A stretch of 38,703 nucleotides of DNA from positions 1 to 38,703 of the IMG/VR virus record IMGVR_UViG_3300022074_000130; one strand, given 5' to 3'. Shown one piece after another: positions 1-9,385 of the stretch. The number at the start of each line of letters is the position of its first letter. Position 1 is the stretch's first letter. This DNA comes from a virus. Made by a program: the position numbers and the translations under genes. The notes under the pieces were generated by a model. The model ran no database searches. It worked only from the letters and a program-made list of their open reading frames with translations, and was not told the origin of the DNA.

Positions 1-2
1 TA

Positions 3-3000
3 AAATTAACAGCAAAAGCAACTGCAGCAACAACAGCGTTTGATGCTTCTGTATTTGCAGGTGCTGATTTAGCTATACAAGAAACAGAAAAAGAATTAGG
101 ACTTAGAGCAGGGTACGATTTTAAACGAACAGGTTTAACTGCTGTTATGGGTGGTGGATTAAGTTTATTACCTAATGGTCTTGCAAATTATGGTGCAGTA
201 AAATTATTTTCTGATATAAACTATAATGCAAAAAAAGTTGATAGCCCTACTTTAAAAAAGACATTAAATGATATTGACGATACAGGCAGTGTTGAAAAAG
301 AAGTTACAGAAGAGATTTTAGATTTTGATGAACTAGGCAAATCACAAATAGGTAGACAAAAAAGAGTTATACTTGCAGGTGAGCAAGATAAAAAAAGTAT
401 TTTATGGCAAATACAAAGAGCCAAACAAAAAGTTTTTGATAAAGATAATTTTTATAAAGTATATCAAAAAGTATACACAGGAGTAACAGGTTCTGTTAGA
501 GGTGGTAAAGCAGCGTTTGATGTTCAACGACCTGTAACAGATGCTGTAGAAAAAGCTGTAAATGAAGGACGTTATGCAGATATTGGTGATGAGTTTTTAG
601 ACCCATCACAACTATCATATTTTAAAAGAAAAGATATAGCGGCTAGTTCACTTCGTGCAGAAGACTTTATTGAAAATGGTGTACAGGTTTTAAAATTAGT
701 TGTTGACCCTAAAACAAAAAAAATTAAATCAGAGTACGTTGCTACAGGAAACAAAGGTTTAGAACAGATACTAAAAGAGTTTGATAACTATGGCGAAGCA
801 GACATATTTGCAAAGTATGTTCTTGCAAAACGAAGTCAAGCAATACTAGCAGAAAATGATAAGATACTTGCAAAAAATCCAAATGCAAAAGTTCAAGATA
901 CACCTTTTACACCTAAAGATAAAATTAAAATAAAAGGTAAAAAAGCTACAGCTGCAGAAGTAGCATTAGAAAGACAAAGATTAGCAAAAGAAAATATTCA
1001 AGAGCTTCTTGATTATGCAGAACTAACACCAGACGCATACAAAGCTAAATACACAAAAGATGGTGTAGCACCAGAAGGTAGAAATTCAAATCTTGATTAT
1101 GTAAAAGGTTTAACAGAATGGAAAGCGTTTTATGATGATATACTAGATTATTCTGTTAGTAAAGGTATGCATAGTGTAGATGAAGCTGCAGCAATGAAAG
1201 CAGCTAATCCATATGGTTACATACCAATGCGAACTGTAAATAAACTAGAAATAGAGATGGTTGACCCTGGCACAACTAAAGTAATAGGTGCTGTTCCTGG
1301 TTCGGGTACAACTAGAAAACGTAAAAAACTTATCACTGGTAGACAAGCATTACAAAAAACAACTATTGCTCCATTAATTAGAACTAGTATTGAGTATGTT
1401 AATCACGCAATAAAAGCAGCAGATGCAAACGCAGAAAAATTAGTATTCTATAATAGCTTAGATAAATTAAACAAAGCAGAATCTGCTTACATAGCATCCC
1501 CTGCAAAGTTAGGTAAACAAAAACAACAACAAGTTTTTATAGACCCATTAATAAAAAAATTAAAAGCACAAGGCATTGAAATAGACCCTGCTAGTGCAAA
1601 AGCATTAAAAGATTTAAAAGATAAAGATACAAAAATGTTTACTATGGGATTTCAAAATTCCATAAGAGATGCAGATGGCAAAGTATATGATGTGTTCTAC
1701 AGAAATGGAGAACGAGAAATATACGAAGTAAAAAGTGCATTAATGCAAGATGCTATTGGCACATTAAAAGGGCCATCAACTGCAATGGAACAATTTATAT
1801 CAAAAGTATTTAGTGTAACTAAATATGTTGGCAGGTTGCCTGCAAGAGCAATTACATACTCACCACCATTTGTAGCATTTAACTTTATTCGTGATAGTTT
1901 AAGTGCAACAATAAACTCTGCTTTTGGTGTTAATCCATATTACTCTATGAAAGGTTTTATGATGACATTTGCAGGTAATGCAGATGGCACTAACATGACA
2001 AAGTACATTAATGCATACAAACGTAACAACGAATTTAGAAATTCTATAGTAAATGGTTTAGGACAATCTACTAGACTGGATGTAGAAAAATACGCAGGAT
2101 TAGATGCATTAGATGAATTAGGGAAAAGTTCTGCAAGTGCATGGTACAGAAAAACTATTAATCTTATGAAAGGTAGTGTTTTTGGTAGAGGTGCAAAAGG
2201 TTATGCAGAATTAGTATCAAGAATAGAATATGCATCTAGATATGCAGAGTATGACCTTGCTAGAAAATATGGTGTAAGTTCTACATTTGCATCCATAGCA
2301 GGTAGAGAAGTGTCTACGGATTTTGCAATGCGTGGGTCTTCTACATGGCTAAACAATTACGCATCTGTAACAATGTTTTTTAATGCAGGATTACAAGGAT
2401 TTTACAGAGGTGCTCGTACATTTGTTGAAGGTGAAGGCACAGGTAAACAAGCAGGCATTGATAGAATTATTAAAAGACGAGCAGGTATTATTGCAGGTAA
2501 AGAAGCATTAGGGGATGTGTCTAGATTTGGAGACATAAATACTAGGTCTTTGTTATTTATGGGTGGGTTTGTTGTAGGCCCAGAAATAATGTTTCATTTA
2601 CGAAACAGAGATTTACCAGAATATCAAGACGTGCCAGATGAAGTTAAACAACTCAATTTATTATATCCTGTTTTTGAAGAACCAAAAGAAGATGGTAGTC
2701 ATCTGCACATGGATGGCTCAAGAAAAGTAAAACATTTTTTTGCTTTACCAAAACCATATGACTTTGGTGTATTTGGAAATATTGCTACAGGTATATACGA
2801 AGGTATAATGAAAAAAAGTCCTGGTGTAGCAGCAGAATATGTTGGACAATCTTTTGCACAAATTATGCCTGGACTAGCAGCACCAACGTTAGCTAATCCT
2901 TGGATACATATTATGTTAAATAAAAACTGGTTAGGTGATGAGATATTACCACATGGTTACAGAAGATTACCAGAAGGGCAACAATTAAAGTCTAATACAA

Positions 3001-3794
3001 GAGCTAGTGCAGAATACATGTCAAATTATATTCGTATGCTTACAGGTAAAGCTAAAGAAATTAGAACAGGTGCTGACGAAATGACATACAGAGGCACAAC
3101 GATATCGCCTATAATTTTAGATTACATTATGGCAGGATATTTTACAGGCATTGCTAGTTATCCATTAGATTTATTTGACGCTGCATTATATGATGAAAAC
3201 AAATTTGGTGAAAAGCCAACACGTAGAGGAGATGTAGCAGACCTTGCAAAAGAACCATGGAGTATTGTTACTAGAAGATTTAAAGTAGATGTTCCAGTAA
3301 AAAACTCTAAAGCACTTCAAACATTTTATGATATACGAAATAAAGCAAGAAAACTAAAAGCAGGAGTAGATTATAATTTAAATGATTTATCTTCTGTGTT
3401 AGGTTTTAAATTTACAGATGATTTACAATATGCAGAAGTACAAGAAGGCATATATGTTAGTAATTGGTTTGATACTGTGTCTCAAATATTAAAAAGTAAT
3501 AGAAACCAAATAACTATTATTACAAAAACAAAAGACTATAAAGGTTTTTCTGATAGGCCTGCAGATTATGTAGGCATGTCAGAAGCAGATATAAAAAGAA
3601 AAGATATTAATTTATTAACACAATTAAATAACGACATTGCAAATCAAGTATTACAAGACCTTAGAAATGCAAACTTTGAAACAATAGAAAAAGATGTATT
3701 TGGGTACACCACTTATGATGAAAGTAAAAAATCTATTAAAACAAAAACTAAACCTGGCCTTGATACTAGTTTTGTTGACGAGTTGTTTAAGTAA
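3..3794 (+). CDS. Very large internal-virion / polyvalent-type protein, 5' end outside the window
   Basis: The frame is open to the left edge, so this is the C-terminal 1263 residues of a longer protein; the ATG at 147 is internal because coding sequence of the same character precedes it. It is long, Lys-rich and mostly helical with few cysteines. A stretch encoded at about 1795-1960 (GRLPARAITYSPPF, then FNFIRD) resembles the PxF..N..RD core of large polyvalent protein-associated domains (LPD38-like) from memory. Such giant proteins near the end of podovirus structural operons are usually internal core or ejection proteins, sometimes with several enzymatic domains. It is followed one base later by the endolysin gene. 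The functional class is inferred from size and position; I see no catalytic motif I can name. Confidence 0.75.
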   Translation, partial: KLTAKATAATTAFDASVFAGADLAIQETEKELGLRAGYDFKRTGLTAVMGGGLSLLPNGLANYGAVKLFSDINYNAKKVDSPTLKKTLNDIDDTGSVEKEVTEEILDFDELGKSQIGRQKRVILAGEQDKKSILWQIQRAKQKVFDKDNFYKVYQKVYTGVTGSVRGGKAAFDVQRPVTDAVEKAVNEGRYADIGDEFLDPSQLSYFKRKDIAASSLRAEDFIENGVQVLKLVVDPKTKKIKSEYVATGNKGLEQILKEFDNYGEADIFAKYVLAKRSQAILAENDKILAKNPNAKVQDTPFTPKDKIKIKGKKATAAEVALERQRLAKENIQELLDYAELTPDAYKAKYTKDGVAPEGRNSNLDYVKGLTEWKAFYDDILDYSVSKGMHSVDEAAAMKAANPYGYIPMRTVNKLEIEMVDPGTTKVIGAVPGSGTTRKRKKLITGRQALQKTTIAPLIRTSIEYVNHAIKAADANAEKLVFYNSLDKLNKAESAYIASPAKLGKQKQQQVFIDPLIKKLKAQGIEIDPASAKALKDLKDKDTKMFTMGFQNSIRDADGKVYDVFYRNGEREIYEVKSALMQDAIGTLKGPSTAMEQFISKVFSVTKYVGRLPARAITYSPPFVAFNFIRDSLSATINSAFGVNPYYSMKGFMMTFAGNADGTNMTKYINAYKRNNEFRNSIVNGLGQSTRLDVEKYAGLDALDELGKSSASAWYRKTINLMKGSVFGRGAKGYAELVSRIEYASRYAEYDLARKYGVSSTFASIAGREVSTDFAMRGSSTWLNNYASVTMFFNAGLQGFYRGARTFVEGEGTGKQAGIDRIIKRRAGIIAGKEALGDVSRFGDINTRSLLFMGGFVVGPEIMFHLRNRDLPEYQDVPDEVKQLNLLYPVFEEPKEDGSHLHMDGSRKVKHFFALPKPYDFGVFGNIATGIYEGIMKKSPGVAAEYVGQSFAQIMPGLAAPTLANPWIHIMLNKNWLGDEILPHGYRRLPEGQQLKSNTRASAEYMSNYIRMLTGKAKEIRTGADEMTYRGTTISPIILDYIMAGYFTGIASYPLDLFDAALYDENKFGEKPTRRGDVADLAKEPWSIVTRRFKVDVPVKNSKALQTFYDIRNKARKLKAGVDYNLNDLSSVLGFKFTDDLQYAEVQEGIYVSNWFDTVSQILKSNRNQITIITKTKDYKGFSDRPADYVGMSEADIKRKDINLLTQLNNDIANQVLQDLRNANFETIEKDVFGYTTYDESKKSIKTKTKPGLDTSFVDELFK

Positions 3795-3795
3795 T

Positions 3796-4269
3796 ATGGA
3801 TATATTAATAAAAGAAAAACCAAGAGCACCAATAGACTACACAGAAGATGATGTAGAGTTGCTAGCTAGAACTATTTATGGTGAGGCAAGAGACCAAGGA
3901 GAAGACGGTATGGCAGCTGTAGGTAATGTTGTAATAAACAGATTAAATAAAAAAAGTTGGTATGGTGATAGTATACAAGAAATAATTAAATTACCAGAAC
4001 AATTTAGTCTATTTAATGCAGAAACTAAACCAGATAAATATCCAAAAGACCAAAATTATATAGATACAATGAACGCAACTACAGACGACCCTTACTTTGT
4101 ACAATCAATGGAAATTGCAAGAGGTATACTGGATGGTCGTATAAAAGATAACACAGATGGGGCAACACATTATTTTAATCCAGACAAAGCTGACCCTGTT
4201 TGGAAAGACAGTCCTAAAATGAAATCAATAAAAAAGATAGGCAATCATAGTTTTTATTTGGAGGGATAA
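3796..4269 (+). CDS. Endolysin, SleB-type cell wall hydrolase
   Basis: A 157-residue protein of the Hydrolase_2/SleB family, which cleaves peptidoglycan glycan strands. Visible family motifs are LARTIYGEARDQGEDGM near residues 23-39 (the Glu in GEAR is the expected catalytic acid), then VGNVVINR, and ATHYFNP with a Trp-containing segment near the C terminus. An upstream in-frame ATG at 3694 exists, but the ATG at 3796 sits one base after the preceding stop and gives a product without an odd extension, so I use it. There is no signal peptide, so export should depend on a holin; membrane genes follow immediately. It is coupled to the next gene by a TAATG overlap. Confidence 0.9.
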   Translation: MDILIKEKPRAPIDYTEDDVELLARTIYGEARDQGEDGMAAVGNVVINRLNKKSWYGDSIQEIIKLPEQFSLFNAETKPDKYPKDQNYIDTMNATTDDPYFVQSMEIARGILDGRIKDNTDGATHYFNPDKADPVWKDSPKMKSIKKIGNHSFYLEG

Positions 4270-4463
4270 TGGCAGAGTGGGAAAAAGAAATAGCAGAATT
4301 AAAAACAGATGTTAAGTACATCAGAGAAGATGTTAACATCATGCAAAAACAAATAAGAGATTTAAATAAGACTAGTAATATGGGGCTTGGAGGTATTAAA
4401 GTATTCCTACTCATAGGTGGTATATTAGGAGCTATCTGGACATTTATGAAATTGTCCAATTAA
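4269..4463 (+). CDS. Small coiled-coil membrane protein in the lysis module
   Basis: A 64-residue protein. Residues 1-36 are charged and heptad-like (short coiled coil) and residues about 42-60 form one hydrophobic segment ending in a short polar tail. It starts within TAATG shared with the endolysin stop and ends in TAATG shared with the next gene, so the three are translationally coupled. Single-TM coiled-coil proteins beside endolysins are often lysis accessory proteins or small holins. That role is inferred from position; no specific family is recognised. Confidence 0.75.
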   Translation: MAEWEKEIAELKTDVKYIREDVNIMQKQIRDLNKTSNMGLGGIKVFLLIGGILGAIWTFMKLSN

Positions 4464-4975
4464 TGGAAACACTATTACTAGCAATCACAGGTTTTAATTT
4501 ATTTAGTAACGTAACAGAAGATGGAGGTACAAGTAGTATGTTAGGCGGATTACCAGTAGAAATGATTACAATGCTAGGGTCTAGTGTATTAGGTGGGGTA
4601 ATGTCCATCTGGTCACAAAGTATCAAAGCAAAACAAGAAGAACAAAAAATGTTATTGGCTAGAGCTGATAACCAAATGAAACACATTGAAAGTGCAAGAA
4701 CATATGAGAACAAAGGTTTTCAATGGACTAGAAGAATTATTGCTTTGACAGCAGTGTTTATGGTTATTGCATATCCTAAATTTGTTCCTGTATTTTTTGA
4801 TGTTCCTGTTATTTTAACATGGACAGAATTTGCAGGTGGATTTTTATTTTTAGTAGACCAAAAAGAAGTGTTGATGGATAAAGCATTTGCAGGTGTAATT
4901 ATAACACCACTAGATACACACTTAATGTCTGCAATCGTAGGATTGTATTTTGGAGGTAGCCTTGTTAAGAAATAG
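4463..4975 (+). CDS. Three-TM holin-like membrane protein
   Basis: A 170-residue protein with hydrophobic segments near residues 33-50, 90-112 and 120-132, plus a weaker one at 150-165, and a charged coiled linker (KAKQEEQKMLLARADNQMK) before RRIIALTAVFMVIAYP. The pattern, a coiled segment then an Arg-Arg-led TM pair, resembles the GTA-type three-TM holin family. Placement after an endolysin that lacks its own signal peptide supports a holin that would release it through the inner membrane. The last bases overlap the start of the next gene. The assignment is by topology and context only. Confidence 0.65.
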   Translation: METLLLAITGFNLFSNVTEDGGTSSMLGGLPVEMITMLGSSVLGGVMSIWSQSIKAKQEEQKMLLARADNQMKHIESARTYENKGFQWTRRIIALTAVFMVIAYPKFVPVFFDVPVILTWTEFAGGFLFLVDQKEVLMDKAFAGVIITPLDTHLMSAIVGLYFGGSLVKK

Positions 4976-5714
4976 TTTAATTATATTATTAGTATTACTT
5001 GCAACAACAGCATTAGGGGATTCAAATAATGATACAAATTCTCAGACAAATCAAACAGGTAGTAACACGCAAATTACAGGCGGTTACACATCGACAACAA
5101 CAAATAACAACGATGGGCAAACAAACACAACAACAAATACGACAACCAATAACAGCACTACAAATGGGTCAGACATACCAGTCAACTCAGCTAATGCCCC
5201 TTCGTATTCAGCTATGTCTCAAGATGTTTGTAGCATGGGGGTTAGTGGCTCTGTATCTACTCTTGGTTTTGGCCTTTCTGGTGGTAAGCATGTCCGTGAC
5301 CTCAATTGTGAACGAATAAAATTATCTAAAGTATTATACGATTATGGAATGAAGGTAGCGGCTGTGTCAATTTTGTGTCAAGATGAGCGGGTATTTTTTG
5401 CGATGGAAATGGCAGGAACACCTTGTCCATTTGAAGGTAAGATTGGTAAAGAAGCATTAGAACAATGGAACAAATATGATATTGAAAGACCAGACTACAA
5501 CTCCTATGTATCTAAATTAGAAACACGTTCTCGTATTGATGCTGAACTTGCAGAAATAGCAAGACAAGAAGAAGCTAGAAAACTAGCAGAAGAAAAAGCT
5601 AGAAAAGAAGCAGAACTTGCTACACTAAAAGAGGAAGAAGACCTTAACGATATAATTATTGAAACAGATATAGAAACAAAAGAAGAACGAATAATTAACG
5701 TACACGCAGAATGA
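4962..5714 (+). CDS. Secreted Thr/Asn-rich protein with cysteine core and charged coiled tail
   Basis: I take the TTG at 4962 as start: it has GGAGG at 4952-4956 with a five-base gap and makes a clean signal peptide (LRNSLIILLVLLATTALG) cleaved near residue 20. Residues about 22-75 are low-complexity Thr/Asn repeats; about 85-155 contain a conserved-looking core with cysteines (DVCSMG, LNCER, ILCQDER, GTPCPF); the C terminus is a charged Glu/Lys/Ala coiled coil. Sequences like the core recur in marine phage genomes as far as I recall, without known function. A role in lysis (spanin-like) or as an exported surface protein is possible from its place after the holin-like gene. It overlaps the next gene by ATGA. 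Confidence 0.7.
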   Translation: MLRNSLIILLVLLATTALGDSNNDTNSQTNQTGSNTQITGGYTSTTTNNNDGQTNTTTNTTTNNSTTNGSDIPVNSANAPSYSAMSQDVCSMGVSGSVSTLGFGLSGGKHVRDLNCERIKLSKVLYDYGMKVAAVSILCQDERVFFAMEMAGTPCPFEGKIGKEALEQWNKYDIERPDYNSYVSKLETRSRIDAELAEIARQEEARKLAEEKARKEAELATLKEEEDLNDIIIETDIETKEERIINVHAE

Positions 5715-7456
5715 GATACTTATATTATGGGATATGGTTTTCAATAGCCATATCTTTTTTATGTCTCTACAGTATTGGTAATGCACAGACTGTAAATACA
5801 GGAAACGTTCTTTCTAATTCTACTTTTGGAACTGGAAACAGTACCACTACAACTGGTTGGTCAACAGATGGCGACCATGGTATTCACACTCATGGTGCTT
5901 GGAATGGATTTCCATATCAAACAGGCATGGATAGTAGTGGTGGTGTATTAGCATTTGAAGGACATGAAGAAGACAATGTATATCAAGATGTAGATTTAGT
6001 TGGCGATGGACATTTAACACAGGGAGAAGTTAATCAAGGATTTACCTCAACCATGGGGGCAGATGTATGGTTTTGGAACAGTATTGAAAACACACTCACT
6101 CTTAAACAAACTGTTACGGGCTCTGATGGTTCAGTGTCTACACAAGTTAGAGAAATAAATGACCATAACCCTAGTAGACCAGGTAATGGCGGCACGTTTA
6201 CAAACTATACAAATGTGTATACTCAAGGCTCAAATACACAAACAGATTTTACAATAAGAGCAGAGCTATATAATGAAACTGCAGGTACAACTTATGATAA
6301 CTATCATCGTGGGCCAGATGTAGATAATGTTACATTAGATATTACCTATACGTATGTACCCCCTATAAATGAAGAAACACAAGATGTTATAGATGATATT
6401 GACGAAGATATTTATGACATTGTAGATAATATCCCAGATGACTTTGATTGGAATACAGATGATTTATACTTTGAAGAAGAGTATGTAATTATTGAAGATG
6501 ATTTTACATTTGATGATACTTTTAGTTTTGATGACGTATATATAGATGAACTACCTCCAATAGAAGAATTTGATATGGAGGTTTTTGAAGAAATGCCAGA
6601 GATAGAAATGGTATTTTTTGAAGAAGAATTTTCTGAACCCATGATGGTGACAGAAGAAATATTCACAGAAGAATTTGAGGAGGACTTTACTGAATTTTTA
6701 GAAGAGACTGGCATGGAAGAAGAGTTCATGGAGTTTCTTGAAGACGAAGGCATAACTGCCGAAGAATTTTTTGAAGAGATAACTGAGGAGGAGTTCAATG
6801 ATGAACTTACTGAAGAATCTTTTGAAGAGTTTGAGGAACCATTGGAAGATATCTCAACGGAGGAAGAAAGCGTTCCAGAGATTGAGGAAAATGAGACAGA
6901 GACAGTGGAGGAAGTTACTGAGTCAGAACCAGTAGAAGAGGAAAAAGAAGTTGCAACAAACGAAACAACAGAAGAAGAAGAACCCAATAGCACAGAATCT
7001 GAGGACTCCGAAGTATCAACAGAAGATAGTGGAGAGCAAGAAGATATACAGTCGGAAGAAGTGGACACCAAAGACGGGGTTGCTACAGATGTTGCAAAGG
7101 TAGAAACAAAATTAAAAAACAATTTAAAAGCGATAGCAAAACAAATAGCTAAAGTAACAAAAGAAACAACTCAAAACTTAACAAAAGAGGATTTATTTTT
7201 TAAGAACAATACTTTAGACGCCTACAATAAAACACAATTTTATAAATCAAAAGATATATATACAGACCAAAGTATGGATTTATTTAATCAAATAGACCTA
7301 GGCGTCTATGACAAAGATATTTATAGTGGCGTAACTCTTGCAAGTTACACACAAAATGACCCTGTAGAAGTACATAGTGTACAATTACAGAAAGCACAAA
7401 ACAAAACTAATAAACTAAAATTAGAATTGGAGGCTATGAAGAATGAAAATAATTGA
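5711..7456 (+). CDS. Secreted protein with beta-rich N-terminal domain and long acidic EEF-rich segment
   Basis: A 581-residue protein with a signal peptide (cleavage near residue 26, after GNAQ). Residues about 30-210 look like a beta-sandwich carbohydrate-binding fold (VLSNSTFGTG, TGWST, later aromatic and polar strands). Residues about 214-456 are extremely acidic with Phe regularly placed in EEF/DDF clusters. The last 120 residues change to Lys/Gln/Asn-rich with a coiled C terminus. It begins in the ATGA of the previous gene and overlaps the following one by 14 bases. Acidic tracts of this kind can bind divalent cations or basic partners. I do not recognise a named family; the binding-domain reading is inference. 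Confidence 0.75.
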   Translation: MRYLYYGIWFSIAISFLCLYSIGNAQTVNTGNVLSNSTFGTGNSTTTTGWSTDGDHGIHTHGAWNGFPYQTGMDSSGGVLAFEGHEEDNVYQDVDLVGDGHLTQGEVNQGFTSTMGADVWFWNSIENTLTLKQTVTGSDGSVSTQVREINDHNPSRPGNGGTFTNYTNVYTQGSNTQTDFTIRAELYNETAGTTYDNYHRGPDVDNVTLDITYTYVPPINEETQDVIDDIDEDIYDIVDNIPDDFDWNTDDLYFEEEYVIIEDDFTFDDTFSFDDVYIDELPPIEEFDMEVFEEMPEIEMVFFEEEFSEPMMVTEEIFTEEFEEDFTEFLEETGMEEEFMEFLEDEGITAEEFFEEITEEEFNDELTEESFEEFEEPLEDISTEEESVPEIEENETETVEEVTESEPVEEEKEVATNETTEEEEPNSTESEDSEVSTEDSGEQEDIQSEEVDTKDGVATDVAKVETKLKNNLKAIAKQIAKVTKETTQNLTKEDLFFKNNTLDAYNKTQFYKSKDIYTDQSMDLFNQIDLGVYDKDIYSGVTLASYTQNDPVEVHSVQLQKAQNKTNKLKLELEAMKNENN

Positions 7457-7910
7457 AAAACTTAGTACATATGCAGCACTGCTTGGAGTTATTGGTGCTA
7501 TAGGTGGTGGTTTTTACACCTGGGGCCAGTTTAATTCAAGGCTTGATGCCATTGAAGCTACACCTCCAGTAAATTTAAAACCATTAAAAGAAAAAGATAA
7601 AGAGCTAGAAGCAAAGATTGATGACGCTTTATTATATGCAAACGAATATAAAGTGGATTTAATTGATAGAATTAAAAAGGTAGATGATAAAATATTACCT
7701 ACAGATTTAACAGTGGTATTTAAAGAGATAGGCAAAGTAAAAGAACAAATAGCTATGCTTAATATTCCAGACCCTGTAGAGTTGACACCTATTTATGAAA
7801 TACTTACAGGTATAGAAAAAACTATAGCAATCTTGTCAAAAGAAAATGAAGTGCAAGATGCAGAGATAGAAGAAATAAAATTAAATAGTAAAAATCCATT
7901 AGGAGGATAG
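7443..7910 (+). CDS. N-terminally membrane-anchored coiled-coil protein
   Basis: A 155-residue protein. Residues about 8-28 form one Gly-rich hydrophobic segment (AALLGVIGAIGGGF), followed by long heptad-like helices (LKEKDKELEAKIDDALLYA and onwards). It overlaps the end of the acidic protein gene by 14 bases, so translation is probably coupled. Topology fits a bitopic protein with a periplasmic or virion-exposed coiled coil. In the lysis/tail end of the operon it could be spanin-like or a minor structural protein; the sequence does not decide. Confidence 0.7.
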   Translation: MKIIEKLSTYAALLGVIGAIGGGFYTWGQFNSRLDAIEATPPVNLKPLKEKDKELEAKIDDALLYANEYKVDLIDRIKKVDDKILPTDLTVVFKEIGKVKEQIAMLNIPDPVELTPIYEILTGIEKTIAILSKENEVQDAEIEEIKLNSKNPLGG

Positions 7911-7911
7911 T

Positions 7912-8577
7912 ATGCCACATAGACCTGGGCATGGTACACAACGTAGAAAATATGAAAATAAAGGTTTAGGTTCTAAACCAGATACTAGTGCATATAAACA
8001 GGCTGCACAATCTATGAAATCTGCAGGTATAAAAAGTTTATCTGGGGCAACTACATCTGATGAAAAGGGTAAACAAGCTAAACAAAAACAAGATGATTTT
8101 AGAAATCAAAGTAGCGGTAATAACAATAGTAATCAATCTGACCCTATTGTTCCTAAAAAGAAACCACCACCAGATAAAGAAAAAAAAGACGTTCAAATAA
8201 TAGCACCTGGACAAGACCCAGATAGAGATGATAGACCTAAATCAAAAGGTATTATGAAATCAGACACTAAACAAGATAATGTCTTTGGTCTTGAATACAA
8301 TATGGATTTGACTTTACCATCTAATACTTTGTTAACGCCTAGTGCTGACCAGTCTACAGATTTAAAAGTAAATCTACAAAATAATGATTTTAAAACTAAT
8401 GTTACTAATACTATAATGGAATTTGTTCCTGCCTCATTACAAGATACTGTAGGTGCATCTTTTGTAATTGCAGAAGCGTACTTTAATAAAGGTATAGATT
8501 TTGATGTAGGAAAAACAGGAAAGGTAACTTTAGATTGGGCAGATGATTTTAGTATACAATATAACTTGGAGTTTTAA
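7912..8577 (+). CDS. Hypothetical protein with disordered Lys/Pro half and beta-rich C terminus
   Basis: A 221-residue protein preceded by a strong AGGAGG site. Residues 1-115 are Lys/Gln/Asp/Pro-rich and probably disordered (PKKKPPPDKEKKD). The C-terminal half (from about residue 120) has alternating hydrophobic residues and ends in WADDFSIQYNLEF, reminiscent of the last strand of a beta-barrel or beta-sandwich with a terminal Phe. No family recognised. It is followed directly by the next start codon, suggesting one operon with the virion/lysis genes. Confidence 0.7.
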   Translation: MPHRPGHGTQRRKYENKGLGSKPDTSAYKQAAQSMKSAGIKSLSGATTSDEKGKQAKQKQDDFRNQSSGNNNSNQSDPIVPKKKPPPDKEKKDVQIIAPGQDPDRDDRPKSKGIMKSDTKQDNVFGLEYNMDLTLPSNTLLTPSADQSTDLKVNLQNNDFKTNVTNTIMEFVPASLQDTVGASFVIAEAYFNKGIDFDVGKTGKVTLDWADDFSIQYNLEF

Positions 8578-9030
8578 ATGGCATTACCAGTAACAGACCA
8601 ACTAATAACACAAATGATGACAGAAAATGTCAGAGCACAACCTACAGTTCCAATGGAAGGAAACGTATCAAGACCTATGATTGTGGGTGATTTGTTAAAA
8701 GCCATGAGAGATGTTAACTTTAGTCAGTTAATGGACGAGTATGGCAGTATGGCAGGACAAGCTAAATCAAAAACAAAACCTTTAACTACAGGATTAATGC
8801 AACAAGAAGGGCCTAAAGTTCCAGACACTCCTTTAGAAGAAACACAACAACAAACCGCACCAGTAGACCAACCACAACAAGAAGAAATTCAAGAAGAGAT
8901 TGCAGTTCCAACACCTATGTCAGATGCTATGGCAATGAATACCATGGCCCCTACAGGGGTTATTGAACAGCCACAACAGACAGAAGAGCCTATGGGCTTG
9001 ATGTCAAATGCTACGCAACAGATTGCGTAA
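8578..9030 (+). CDS. Gln/Pro-rich disordered protein, last gene of the rightward operon
   Basis: A 150-residue protein starting immediately after the previous stop. Residues 1-65 look folded and helical (ALPVTDQLITQMMTENV); the rest is Gln/Pro/Glu/Met-rich and low in complexity. It is the last plus-strand gene before the strand switch and its final 27 bases overlap the end of the convergent minus-strand gene. No family recognised. Its composition resembles the Met/Pro-rich protein at 34410-34823, although I see no real sequence similarity. Confidence 0.7.
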   Translation: MALPVTDQLITQMMTENVRAQPTVPMEGNVSRPMIVGDLLKAMRDVNFSQLMDEYGSMAGQAKSKTKPLTTGLMQQEGPKVPDTPLEETQQQTAPVDQPQQEEIQEEIAVPTPMSDAMAMNTMAPTGVIEQPQQTEEPMGLMSNATQQIA

Positions 9031-9222
9031 TTGCTCATCAAAGTAATGCGAATCTGCATTGCATTGATTCACTATAGCTGATATTAGATGGGCATAGTAG
9101 TCACTACCTAGTTCTTCTTGAACTGCTTTTACAGGTAATGACTCATGCCTTGTAATTAAATTACCATCATTATTTATTGACACCACAGTACTGAACAATA
9201 TTGCTTCTTTACTTGGTGTCAT
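9004..9222 (-). CDS. Small hypothetical protein, last gene of the leftward operon
   Basis: A 72-residue protein if started at the ATG at 9222; a TTG at 9246 would add eight Lys-rich residues but has no better ribosome site. The product contains a conserved-looking segment (HESLPVKAVQEELGSDYYAH) and is probably alpha-helical. It overlaps the 3' end of the upstream minus gene by 14 bases and the convergent plus gene by 27 bases. No function recognised. Confidence 0.6.
   Translation of the reverse strand: MTPSKEAILFSTVVSINNDGNLITRHESLPVKAVQEELGSDYYAHLISAIVNQCNADSHYFDEQLRNLLRSI
9012..9029. terminator. Small hairpin at the convergent gene ends
   Basis: TACGCAA (9012-9018) and TTGCGTA (9023-9029) pair perfectly around a four-base loop. 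It lies inside the overlapping 3' ends of the converging genes, where a bidirectional terminator would be expected, but neither strand has a proper U run after it. It may only weakly slow polymerase or protect 3' ends. Confidence 0.3.
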
Positions 9223-9385
9223 TTTTTTTGTCTTGTTCTTTGACAAAAGTAGGATTTATTTTTGGGTCTAATTTTGGAAGTTTTGTAAGAACTGCAATAG
9301 CTTGGGCAACCTCACCATAAGGCTTAGTAAACAGGTATTTTAATACTGAATTTACTTGCTCTTGTGTAATTAAATAATTATTCAT
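9209..9385 (-). CDS. Small hypothetical protein (58 aa)
   Basis: An ATG at 9385 preceded by AAGGAGAAAGG opens a 58-residue frame ending with TAA at 9209. The product is YLITQEQ...LFTKPYGEVAQAI followed by a Lys/Pro tail. It shares an ATGA overlap with the upstream DUF6378-like gene (9382-9385) and overlaps the downstream gene by 14 bases, so it fills what would otherwise be a gap in a tightly packed operon. No family recognised. Confidence 0.65.
   Translation of the reverse strand: MNNYLITQEQVNSVLKYLFTKPYGEVAQAIAVLTKLPKLDPKINPTFVKEQDKKNDTK

Noticed and set aside
5029-5319. Plus-strand 96-residue Gln-rich frame
   Set aside because: Shadow of the Thr/Asn repeat region of the secreted protein in a shifted frame; no ribosome site.
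6412-7122. Minus-strand 236-residue open frame, Ser-rich
   Set aside because: It is the mirror of the Glu/Asp-rich segment of the plus gene (GAA/GAT read backwards gives Ser/Phe); no ribosome site and no neighbours in that direction.
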